From Marinobacter denitrificans (lineage in GTDB: Bacteria > Pseudomonadota > Gammaproteobacteria > Pseudomonadales > Oleiphilaceae), in the NCBI RefSeq assembly GCF_008795955.1, contig NZ_VMHN01000004.1:186001-250000 (forward strand): a stretch of DNA of 64,000 bases. Reading direction: 5' to 3'. Below, one piece after another: positions 48,162-55,332 of the stretch. Positions within the stretch are counted from its first letter, which is position 1, and each line of letters opens with the position of its first letter. The notes under the pieces are model-generated. The model was not told the DNA's origin and searched no databases. It saw only the letters and a list, made by a program, of their open reading frames with translations. The translations under genes were made by a program, and so were the position numbers.

Positions 48162-48487
48162 TCGACGGGCTCTATCGTGACGGCGCCAGCGCAGTCCAGT
48201 CCATTATTGACCAGCAACGTGAAGTCATCCCCCGGGTGGATTCCCTGGGAAGATGTCTGCACTTTCCGTGACCACCCTTCTGAGCAAAGACCGCTGAAAT
48301 AGGCCGGCAAGCCCGTCTCTGATACATACGGCTCCGAACGTAATGGCATACTCCAACTCAGCGGCTGGCCAGCCATGTTCAAATATTCCTCTGCGTACTG
48401 AAACTGAGATCCGCTGCCGGCCCGTTCCAGGTAACCAGCCAGTCGATCGTGCATATACACAACCGCCTTCGTGTGTCTGATTGTCAT
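48158..48487 (-). CDS. Stand-alone HipA N-terminal domain protein (HipS-like)
   Basis: A 109-residue protein matching the N-terminal subdomain of HipA kinases: KAVVYMHDRLAGYLERAG, then LPAYFSGLCSEGWSRKVQ and GDDFTLLVNNGLDCAGAV. In hipBST loci this piece is a separate protein, HipS, which neutralises the kinase HipT. Here neither a HipB nor a HipT gene is adjacent on either side, so it looks orphaned. A GAAGGTTCC sequence precedes the start. Confidence 0.82.
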   Translation of the reverse strand: MTIRHTKAVVYMHDRLAGYLERAGSGSQFQYAEEYLNMAGQPLSWSMPLRSEPYVSETGLPAYFSGLCSEGWSRKVQTSSQGIHPGDDFTLLVNNGLDCAGAVTIEPVD

Positions 48488-48557
48488 CGAAGGTTCCTTA
48501 TCGTTTGAGAATGAGGTAGAGAGTTAGAATTCTATATTAGGAGACGAGGCATACGCA

Positions 48558-49190
48558 GTGAAGCTGATCTGTATTTCGGACACCCACAGTCTGCACTGGC
48601 GAATTCCGGAGATCCCAGATGGTGATGTGTTGATCCATGCGGGTGACTGTCTTGGTCAGGGCACACTGGAGAACATCGAAGACCTCAACGATTGGCTGGG
48701 AACGTTGCCGCACCGGTATAAAATCGTGATTGCCGGGAACCACGACCGGGCCTTCCAGGAAATGCCGAAGCAAGCTCGGCAGGCCCTCACCAATGCCATT
48801 TATCTGGAGGACAGTGGTGTCGAAATCGGAGGCGTTCGTTTCTGGGGTTCGCCCTGGACGCCCACGTTCTTGGATTGGGCGTTTATGCTGGATCGCGGAG
48901 AGCCGCTGCAGGAGAAATGGCAGCTCATATCGAGCAATACCGATGTGCTGATCACCCATGGGCCACCCAGAGGCATTGGTGACGAAGCCAATATGGGGTT
49001 CAAAAGCCAGAACGTTGGTTGTGCTGACCTACTTGCCCGCATTCAGGAGCTCGCACTCAAAGTACACATTTTTGGCCACATCCACGAGGGCTATGGGGAA
49101 TACCAGCACAGACAGGCAAAGTTGATCAATGCCAGCACCTGCAACGCACGGTATGAGCCCCGGAACGCGCCGATCGTATTTGAGCTTTGA
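48558..49190 (+). CDS. Metallophosphoesterase
   Basis: A 210-residue calcineurin-like phosphoesterase. Metal ligands are seen in ISDTHSLHW, HAGDCLGQG, IAGNHDRAF, LITHGPPRG and IFGHIHEGYG. The compact size fits MPPED-type phosphodiesterases. It is the first of three closely spaced plus-strand genes (48558-49934). Confidence 0.9.
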   Translation: MKLICISDTHSLHWRIPEIPDGDVLIHAGDCLGQGTLENIEDLNDWLGTLPHRYKIVIAGNHDRAFQEMPKQARQALTNAIYLEDSGVEIGGVRFWGSPWTPTFLDWAFMLDRGEPLQEKWQLISSNTDVLITHGPPRGIGDEANMGFKSQNVGCADLLARIQELALKVHIFGHIHEGYGEYQHRQAKLINASTCNARYEPRNAPIVFEL

Positions 49191-49219
49191 GGTGGCCAAC
49201 GTTGAACAGAGGAAGCGGA

Positions 49220-49459
49220 ATGACAGCCGAAGAACTCATCGCGCAGCTACAAAAGCTACCGCCGGAAACACCGGTGCTGGTTGAGGGCTACGAAACCGGC
49301 TTTGATGACATTGTTGAGCTCACCCCTGAACAGGTTGTCCGATACCGGCATGCTCAGGAGTGGGATGGCGAATATCAGACGCTGGACCGGTTCTCCAGTG
49401 CAGAAAACAAAAGGCTGCTAGCCGCGGTAATCCATGGTCGCCGAGGCCACCGGAGGTAA
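49220..49459 (+). CDS. Small acidic protein of unknown function
   Basis: A 79-residue protein (MTAEELIAQLQKLPPETPVL, followed by VEGYETGFDDIVELTPEQVV). GAGGAAG lies before ATG 49220. It stands between the phosphoesterase and nucleotidyltransferase genes in the same direction. The layout resembles small conserved proteins of accessory regions; no function known. Confidence 0.65.
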   Translation: MTAEELIAQLQKLPPETPVLVEGYETGFDDIVELTPEQVVRYRHAQEWDGEYQTLDRFSSAENKRLLAAVIHGRRGHRR

Positions 49460-49463
49460 CGTC

Positions 49464-49934
49464 ATGACAGAGAAGAAGACCTATCGCTTGAATGACCTGG
49501 TAGCTCAGTGTGATCCCGGCGCGCCCATGCCGGAGGCGGTTCAGGAGTGGGATCAGGCAGTCTCGGTTGGCCTGGAACAAACTGTGATGGGTGACCAGGT
49601 GGATATCCGGAATGCGGTCCTGGTGTTTCATGAAAAACTGGCGAATCAGTTCGATGCCATCCAACTGATCCTATTTGGCAGCCGGGCACGCGTCGATTAT
49701 CACGACGAAAGCGACGCGGATGTGGCGGTTATTTTGGCAGGTCAGCCTCGTGATTTTGTGGACACCAAGCTGGCGATGGCGGCCGTAGCATTTGATGTGC
49801 TCACTGAAACCGGCATTCTGATTCAGGCGCTGCCGGTTTGGGAGAGTGAGTGGGCCAATCCGGAAGACTACTTCAACCCGGATCTACTCCAGAACATCAC
49901 CCGGGATGGCATCGTTCTCTGGCTTGCCACGTGA
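49464..49934 (+). CDS. Nucleotidyltransferase-domain protein with MazE-like N-terminal segment
   Basis: About 156 residues. Residues 65-105 form a minimal nucleotidyltransferase core (LILFGSRARVDYHDESDADV), the MntA-type motif G-S-x-A-R ... D-x-D. The first 40 residues (YRLNDLVAQCDPGAPMPEAV) resemble the C-terminal tail of MazE-type antitoxins. Such NTases AMPylate HEPN toxins in MntA-HepT pairs; no HEPN gene is visible nearby. It overlaps the convergent gene at 49884 by 51 bases. Confidence 0.75.
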   Translation: MTEKKTYRLNDLVAQCDPGAPMPEAVQEWDQAVSVGLEQTVMGDQVDIRNAVLVFHEKLANQFDAIQLILFGSRARVDYHDESDADVAVILAGQPRDFVDTKLAMAAVAFDVLTETGILIQALPVWESEWANPEDYFNPDLLQNITRDGIVLWLAT

Positions 49935-50177
49935 CGTCACCGGCAATGTCTCGTCCAGATACCGGCCAAGCAACTCAACCATCTGAGTGCCCGTGATCAA
50001 TTGCGCTCGTTTTAGCGCAACAATCAGATCTTCAATCTCATCGGTCACCACCTCATCACCAGCTAGCCGTGTGGCAACGACAGCCAACCTATCAGCGGGT
50101 GTCTCTTGGTAGCGGATACCATGCTGAGCGGCTAGGTCGATCACGTAAGATTTGGCGCTGAGTCCGATATCATTCAC
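49884..50177 (-). CDS. Small helical protein of unknown function
   Basis: A 97-residue soluble protein (MNDIGLSAKSYVIDLAAQHG, later IEDLIVALKRAQLITGTQMV). Helical, no cysteine, no family recognised. Its 3' end overlaps the nucleotidyltransferase gene on the opposite strand. Size and setting would suit an antitoxin, but this is a guess. Confidence 0.6.
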   Translation of the reverse strand: MNDIGLSAKSYVIDLAAQHGIRYQETPADRLAVVATRLAGDEVVTDEIEDLIVALKRAQLITGTQMVELLGRYLDETLPVTSRGKPENDAIPGDVLE

Positions 50178-50259
50178 AAGCGCTCTCCCAAAGATCCATC
50201 AATCTTCCGCTATTTCCTAAACATCTACCTCTGGGATGTTTACCCAGCAACAGTTCCGA

Positions 50260-50446
50260 TAGTGAGATTTTTGGAACCGTAAGCCAGTGGTGATTGCTCT
50301 TTAGGCCAGTCTTTATCCAAAGACTCGTCAATTTCCACAAAGCTTCGCCCGGAAAGCTCCTGCCGGAAAACGAAATTCTCCCGAAAACACACCCTCCGAT
50401 GTATCCTCAGCAACGGCTGTGAGTAGTGAGTTTTATGGAACCTTAA
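50260..50446. repeat. Two imperfect 24-bp direct repeats in an intergenic gap
   Basis: TAGTGAGATTTTTGGAACCG (50260 on, continuing TAAG) and TAGTGAGTTTTATGGAACCT (50424 on, continuing TAAG) share most positions. They lie in the 290-bp gap between the genes at 49884 and 50469. No gene is seen in this gap. On the minus strand they could be repeated promoter or operator segments. Confidence 0.55.
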
Positions 50447-50468
50447 GTTGGTGTTGGTGTTGGCATCG

Positions 50469-50921
50469 TCACGACTGAATTTTTACCCAGGGATCGTCTG
50501 CCTTTAACCAGCTCCGCATGGCCGCTCCATGTTCTAAGTGGCCAGATCGCTCCCAATCCCAAACCCAGGCTGTGATCAGCTCAAAGTCGACCACATCATC
50601 AATGTCAGTCGGCTGGATGTTCGGAACCACCCGGTTGTTCGGCACCATCCGGTTGTTCTGCTCAATGTAGTGATAAAGCAGATCAAAGACAGCGCGTTCG
50701 TAGCTGGCACACCTGAACAAATTCACCGGCATTCCGGACAGTGCCAGAAACTCCGATATTTCTACGATCTCCCGTTCCCCGAACAGATAGGAGGTGTCCG
50801 GGAAGTTTTGACCGGCGATGGCCCAGACAGCGGGTGATCCCATGTCATGCCAGAAAGGTTTTAATCGTCCCGGCTGCAGCGTGCATAACGCGGTCTGTCC
50901 GGTGATGTATGGAGCCACCAT
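50469..50921 (-). CDS. Protein of unknown function, second gene of a coupled pair
   Basis: A 150-residue soluble protein (MVAPYITGQTALCTLQPGRL at the start; SYERAVFDLLYHYIEQNNR in the middle). It starts at a TAATG that overlaps the stop of the gene before it by one base, so the pair is translated together. No family recognised. Paired small genes of this sort in an island are often toxin-antitoxin modules, but neither product shows a known toxin motif. Confidence 0.6.
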   Translation of the reverse strand: MVAPYITGQTALCTLQPGRLKPFWHDMGSPAVWAIAGQNFPDTSYLFGEREIVEISEFLALSGMPVNLFRCASYERAVFDLLYHYIEQNNRMVPNNRVVPNIQPTDIDDVVDFELITAWVWDWERSGHLEHGAAMRSWLKADDPWVKIQS

Positions 50922-51160
50922 TATTTTCGCTCTTTCGGGGCTTGATCTCGATCTTCCAGGAAATCGTCCGTTACGCCCTCAGAATCAGAATATTCTTCCC
51001 ATACGGGATCGGTTGGCCGCTCGTAGCGCTTGACCGAGCCTTTTAATCGTTCGAGCGGCGTCAGCTCCTGAGGTAGCGGTTCGGCGAGTTCGTCAGCATG
51101 GGCTGTTTGAGCATCAAGGCCTACCAGCAACTCCTGCTCAGTGAACGTTTTCTTATTCAT
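50921..51160 (-). CDS. Small acidic protein, first gene of a coupled pair
   Basis: A 79-residue protein (MNKKTFTEQELLVGLDAQTA, then ELAEPLPQELTPLERLKGSV). Strongly acidic C-terminus. It has the size and composition of an antitoxin. ATG 51160 is chosen over an upstream start; the codon-coupled partner follows directly. Confidence 0.55.
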   Translation of the reverse strand: MNKKTFTEQELLVGLDAQTAHADELAEPLPQELTPLERLKGSVKRYERPTDPVWEEYSDSEGVTDDFLEDRDQAPKERK

Positions 51161-51207
51161 AGGGCCTCTTTGTAGGCGAACCGTTATCCATCTGCCATAG
51201 CAAGCGG

Positions 51208-51927
51208 TCAGCTGCGACATCTATTTAGGAAGGACTTGAACCATTTGGCTTCCGCCGAAGAGGGCCGAAGATTGTATTGCTTCACGGTGCGGAGAAATCT
51301 CGCTACATAACCGCATTGGCCAGTCGGTGGCAACCACTCTTCCGGGCCCCGGGCACCCTTGCTTCTGTTCAGGCTTAACTCAACGGGCCAGAGATTGACC
51401 ATATCGTTCGCGAACGTTTCTCTCTTGGCCTGCGACCAGTTCTTCGCCCCGCGATTCCAGGCCCATTTGAGCGGCACTAAGTGGTCAATGTCAATCTCGC
51501 CACTGTTTTGGATGACATTTCCGGTGAAAGGACTTATCCAGCGGCCCGCAATAACCCGGCACTTCCTATCAGTCGCGAAACGCACTGTTGTGCTCGATGT
51601 TGCGATCAACGCCTCGGCGCGGCTGTTCTGGCAATCGCCATCGACATCTTCCCATCCATAACCGAACGCTGATCTTTCGTAAGACGTTGAATCGTCTCTC
51701 GCTGCCTGTGCTGACTGGTTTTGTGCCAATTTTTTGGGCAATCGCCCACCACTGGCTAGACAAGCATCAACAGAATCAAAAGGCCTGAAATTTTTGGTGC
51801 GTTCGTAGTATGAGCTTGCCGGAGGGTGACAAATGCCGGAAGAGGTCCTTTTGACCGTCTCGGCGGCGGCAACCCCGGTTATCGTAGGCAGTATCGCAGC
51901 CAATAGACCAAGCTGGAAAAACCTCAC
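51208..51927 (-). CDS. Secreted HNH endonuclease-domain protein (DUF1524-like)
   Basis: A 239-residue protein with an N-terminal signal peptide (MRFFQLGLLAAILPTITGVA, cleaved near AAAE). The HNH region reads GEIDIDHLVPLKWAW, later FANDMVNLWPVELSLNRSKG and GPEEWLPP, matching GmrSD-C/DUF1524-type nucleases. Secretion suggests a periplasmic or released nuclease, for nutrient use or competition, instead of intracellular restriction. Confidence 0.83.
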   Translation of the reverse strand: MRFFQLGLLAAILPTITGVAAAETVKRTSSGICHPPASSYYERTKNFRPFDSVDACLASGGRLPKKLAQNQSAQAARDDSTSYERSAFGYGWEDVDGDCQNSRAEALIATSSTTVRFATDRKCRVIAGRWISPFTGNVIQNSGEIDIDHLVPLKWAWNRGAKNWSQAKRETFANDMVNLWPVELSLNRSKGARGPEEWLPPTGQCGYVARFLRTVKQYNLRPSSAEAKWFKSFLNRCRS

Positions 51928-52399
51928 TGACCTTCCCCGTATTTAAATTGCTCAAGCAGCAACGTTATGTCGCAACGATGGTTAACAATGTCCTCTGTAG
52001 GATAAATCTTACCCGCCCTACAGATTTATCCGCTTTGGTTCATTGGCTGAAAATCAGACAATGTCATTGAGCCACTTGATCAGGAAGATCGGGGCTCAAC
52101 GCCGGCAAGGATGCCAGGCAAACGCGACACCTGCCAAGTGGTGTGACTCGCCGGGGAGAGACCTGGTGTCGATTTCCGTTCCTTGCCCCATTTCAGGGAT
52201 AGCGTTAAACCAACTGAGTTTGAAGAGATGTACCTGCTGCGAAAAGCTCGGTTAAAGCCCTTCAAGCTTAAAGTAAGCCACCAGCGGGCCTAGAGCCTTT
52301 ATGTATAACTCAGCACATTCAGTACTCGCAGAGAATATCTCATCAAGATCGGATCGCAGTAACAGTTGATCTCTGACACTTGCTCACCCAGAATACTGT
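51928..52399. other. Non-coding stretch left of the IS element, with a 10-bp hairpin
   Basis: No convincing gene in about 470 bases: the short frames on both strands lack ribosome sites and family resemblance. A perfect 10-bp inverted repeat, GGATAAATCT (52000-52009) / AGATTTATCC (52022-52031), has no T-run. The right end (52396-52399, CTGT) is the left half of the split LexA box. Confidence 0.6.
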
Positions 52400-52407
52400 A
52401 TAAATAA
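52400..52407 (+). repeat. Target-site duplication, left copy
   Basis: ATAAATAA, identical to 53455-53462, flanking the IS. An 8-bp duplication is typical of IS1595. Confidence 0.9.
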
Positions 52408-53454
52408 CGCTATGTTGGTATTGGCTGTTGGTTTACGCCCATCGCAATTCGCAGCCAAGCCTCTTCGGAAGGTTGAGCGCGCTCAAATAGCCGTCGCCAT
52501 GCCAGATAGCTCGGCAGATATGCCGTCCCAACCCCATGAAACCGCGCCATCCAGCCCTTCAAACGACTCATATAACTGTTGACGTTCTGTATGTGGTATT
52601 CCTTGCCGATCACGCGCTGATTATCGAGTGTGACCAGTCGGTGGTGGGCAATGCCGTGCTCTCTGGAAAAGGTTTTATACCAGCTGTGACCATCTGAACA
52701 CAGAATCGAGTCAGGATTGATAATCGGCGTCAGAAAAGCATGAACCGTCGGTTTGTTTAATGCAGGATCCGCCAAATCACTGATGTTACCGTTGCGGTCC
52801 CGTGCAATAAGTACCGGAATTTTATCCGCCTTATGCTTCCTGTTACTTTGCCCACCACGCTTCCTGGAACTGCGATGCGTGATGTTGCGCTTGCCTTTGC
52901 AGGACTCGGCAAAGAAGGTTTCATCCACTTCGACAATGCCGGAAAGGACATTCGCGTTGGCGTTTGCACTGGCCGTTAGAAAACGGTGACGCCACCGGAA
53001 AGCTGTTTTTAAATCAATACCTACTCGAAATGCTGATACGCGCAGAGTCAGGCTGTCTCGCATACATCTCAGGTAATCAAACCACTTGTTGCGGTGATGC
53101 AACCTGGCCAGTGATGTTCCGGTAACGGCATTAAAAGTCTTGTGACAGCTCAGACTCTGGCACCGATATCTCTGCAATCCACCGGAATGACCCCATTTGA
53201 CGACGTGCTCATGACCGCAATGCGGGCATGGGCGATGAGATCTGGCGGTTTCAAGCAAGGTGTGAGCCTGAGCGTTGATCTGTCCAAGAAGCTGATGGGC
53301 AAGGTGTTGTTTGAGATCAACCGGGAGGTGGGCCAAGGTCTTTTCGAGGGCATTAAGGTCGGCTTTTTTCATGTTGCGCTCCACCGAAGGACTGTTTATA
53401 CAGTAGTATATACAGTACTATCAGAACGTACCAACATCAGAAGCCAACATAGCC
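52408..53454 (-). mobile_element. IS1595-family insertion sequence
   Basis: A 1,047-bp element with one transposase gene. The terminal inverted repeats match after the outer base (GCTATGTTGG at both ends, then further matches to GTTGGT, about 20 of 25). It is bounded by perfect 8-bp repeats, so insertion is recent and intact. Confidence 0.93.
52410..53372 (-). CDS. IS1595-family transposase
   Basis: A 320-residue transposase with an N-terminal zinc-ribbon (CPHCGHEHVVKWG, later CQSLSCHKTFN), helix-turn-helix region, and ISXO2-like catalytic core: IVEVDETFFAE, the Asp in ILCSDGHSWYKTF, and the conserved HIQNVNSYMSRLKGWMARF region with the Asn-type third residue. The stop lies inside the terminal repeat. 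Start ATG 53372. Confidence 0.93.
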   Translation of the reverse strand: MKKADLNALEKTLAHLPVDLKQHLAHQLLGQINAQAHTLLETARSHRPCPHCGHEHVVKWGHSGGLQRYRCQSLSCHKTFNAVTGTSLARLHHRNKWFDYLRCMRDSLTLRVSAFRVGIDLKTAFRWRHRFLTASANANANVLSGIVEVDETFFAESCKGKRNITHRSSRKRGGQSNRKHKADKIPVLIARDRNGNISDLADPALNKPTVHAFLTPIINPDSILCSDGHSWYKTFSREHGIAHHRLVTLDNQRVIGKEYHIQNVNSYMSRLKGWMARFHGVGTAYLPSYLAWRRLFERAQPSEEAWLRIAMGVNQQPIPT

Positions 53455-53462
53455 ATAAATAA
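53455..53462 (+). repeat. Target-site duplication, right copy
   Basis: ATAAATAA, identical to 52400-52407. It begins 19 bases before the umuD start. Confidence 0.9.
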
Positions 53463-53473
53463 ACAGTATCCTG

Positions 53474-53926
53474 GTGCGCTTCATGATCTGCATTTTGCTC
53501 GGCAACTACGAACCCCTGTCCCGTCTCAAGATCCCCTTGTTCCTTGAACGCCTCTCAGCCGGCTTTCCCTCCCCAGCGGAAGACTACGTCGAGAAAACCA
53601 TCGACCTCAACGAGCTGTGTATTCAGCACCCTGCTGCCACGTTTTTTGTGCGTGTCCAGGGCGAGTCGATGATCGAGGGCGGTATCTTTCCAAATGATGT
53701 ACTGGTGGTGGACCGGTCTCTGCGGGCAAAACACGGAGATATCGTAATCGCTAGCCTGGAGTCGGAGATGACGGTGAAGGAGCTCCATCTCGACCCACCA
53801 CCGGTCCAACTTTTGCCAAGAAACGCAGCGTACAAGCCGATCATCATTGAGGGTGACATGGAAATGGAGGTCTTCGGTGTTGTTACTAATGTGATTCGAT
53901 CGCTGAAGCGAGGTGGCCAGGGTTGA
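53474..53926 (+). CDS. umuD: UmuD, self-cleaving subunit of DNA polymerase V
   Basis: A 150-residue S24 peptidase. The self-cleavage site is Ala29-Gly30 (LSAGFPSPAEDY), with catalytic Ser65 in QGESMIEGG and Lys102 in EMTVKEL. After RecA-triggered cleavage UmuD' joins UmuC in translesion polymerase V. ATG 53474 or 53483 are possible starts. The IS ends 19 bases upstream, within the operator, so native promoter control is disrupted. The stop overlaps the umuC start. Confidence 0.94.
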   Translation: MRFMICILLGNYEPLSRLKIPLFLERLSAGFPSPAEDYVEKTIDLNELCIQHPAATFFVRVQGESMIEGGIFPNDVLVVDRSLRAKHGDIVIASLESEMTVKELHLDPPPVQLLPRNAAYKPIIIEGDMEMEVFGVVTNVIRSLKRGGQG

Positions 53927-55224
53927 GCGATTGCCGCAAAACGAATCAGGTCTTTGCGCTGGTCGATTGCAATAACTTCTATGCATCCTGCGAGAAGCTG
54001 TTCCGGCCGGACCTCAGAGACACCCCAGTCATCGTTCTGTCCAATAACGACGGCTGTGTCGTCGCTCGCTCAAAAGAAGCAAAAGCCCTGGGCATTAAAA
54101 TGGGCGTACCAGTGCATTTGATTAAAACCGACATCCGGCGCCACCGCATTCAAGTGTTCTCTTCGAACTACACGCTTTATGGAGATATGAGTCGACGGGT
54201 CATGACAAACCTGGAAGCCATGGCGCCACGAGTTGATATCTACTCGATTGATGAAGCTTTTCTGGATCTCACCGGCATTGACCAAGTGATTTCTTTTGAT
54301 GCGTTCGGCCGCCAGGTGAAAGATACCGTGTATCGAAACGTCGGGCTTCCAGTTTGTGTCGGCATTGCGCCCACCCGGACACTCGCCAAACTGGCCAATT
54401 ATGCGGCCAAGAAATATTTAAAGACCGGTGGCGTTGTCGATTTGACCGACCTAGCTAGGCAACGGCGTTTGATGGCCCGTGTGCCCGTCGATGAGGTTTG
54501 GGGCGTTGGGCGCAAGCTTTCTACCAAACTGCAGGCTATGGGCATCACAACGGCTCTGCAGCTTGCTGATACCGACCTGGCCACGCTGCGCAAACGTTTC
54601 TCCGTCGTCCTCGAGCGAACCGCTCGAGAGCTCAACGGCATTTCATGCCTTAGTTGGGAAGATGCACCAGCACCCAAGAAGCAGATCATGTGCTCTCGAT
54701 CCTTTGGCCAGCCCATTCGGACCTTATCGGACCTCGAAGCCGCCGCAGCGCAATACGCCACCAGAGCCACTGAAAAGCTCCGGAAAGGCCAACAGTATGC
54801 AGGGGAGCTGATGGTGTTTATCAGAACCAATCCGTTCCGACCTGGTGTTCCTCAGTATTCCAAAAGTATCTCGGTCAGATTGGTGAACCCAACCCAGAAT
54901 TCCCGGATGATTGTTCAGAAAACACTGAGCCAACTTCGGTCCATTTATCGGGCCGGTTACGACTATGCAAAGGCCGGAGTTATGCTGAGCGAGTTGGTCG
55001 ATGAAACTGGGCTGCAAGAAGACCTGTTCGAGTCGTCTTGTACCGGAGAGGAGGATGCTGGCAGGTCTTATAGATTAATGGCAGTTATTGACGAAATAAA
55101 CCAAAAGTCACGGGCTTCGGTGTTCATGGCAAGAGCGGCCGGCCCGGCTGCCCATACGATGCGACGGGGGCATTTATCGCCAGCGTACACGACTGACTGG
55201 AATGACCTCCCAACAGTTAGGTGA
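53923..55224 (+). CDS. umuC: UmuC, catalytic subunit of DNA polymerase V
   Basis: A 433-residue Y-family polymerase that copies past DNA lesions. Metal-binding motif FALVDCNNFYASCEKLFRPD, VLSNNDGCVVARS, and the catalytic SIDEAFLD (near residue 107) are all intact, with the usual little-finger region after it. It starts with TTG overlapping the umuD stop (TTGA). SRAP follows 109 bases later. Confidence 0.95.
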   Translation: MSDCRKTNQVFALVDCNNFYASCEKLFRPDLRDTPVIVLSNNDGCVVARSKEAKALGIKMGVPVHLIKTDIRRHRIQVFSSNYTLYGDMSRRVMTNLEAMAPRVDIYSIDEAFLDLTGIDQVISFDAFGRQVKDTVYRNVGLPVCVGIAPTRTLAKLANYAAKKYLKTGGVVDLTDLARQRRLMARVPVDEVWGVGRKLSTKLQAMGITTALQLADTDLATLRKRFSVVLERTARELNGISCLSWEDAPAPKKQIMCSRSFGQPIRTLSDLEAAAAQYATRATEKLRKGQQYAGELMVFIRTNPFRPGVPQYSKSISVRLVNPTQNSRMIVQKTLSQLRSIYRAGYDYAKAGVMLSELVDETGLQEDLFESSCTGEEDAGRSYRLMAVIDEINQKSRASVFMARAAGPAAHTMRRGHLSPAYTTDWNDLPTVR

Positions 55225-55332
55225 CATCGACAACATTGATCTGTCGCGCAGCAGCAGAGAATAGCGCGGACGATCCCTTAATCATTTATTGCTGTCAAAA
55301 ATCAGTCAATGAACAGCGAAGGAGAGGCATTC

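Larger units (their letters stand above)
52396..53466 (+). promoter_or_regulatory. LexA box of umuDC, split by the IS element
   Basis: Removing the IS and one target copy restores CTGT-ATAAATAA-ACAG, a perfect CTGT-N8-ACAG operator within TACTGTATAAATAAACAGTA. The left half CTGT is at 52396-52399 and the right half ACAG at 53463-53466, now more than 1 kb apart. Neither side keeps a complete box. Confidence 0.9.

Noticed and set aside
52043..52265. Short frames on both strands (70 and 61 codons) left of the IS
   Set aside because: No ribosome site, no recognisable family, and they overlap each other; I regard the stretch as non-coding.
53385..53420. A second functional LexA box inside the IS
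   Set aside because: CTGT and ACAG halves are present but with a 4-bp spacer, not the 8 bp needed by gammaproteobacterial LexA; kept only as a resemblance.
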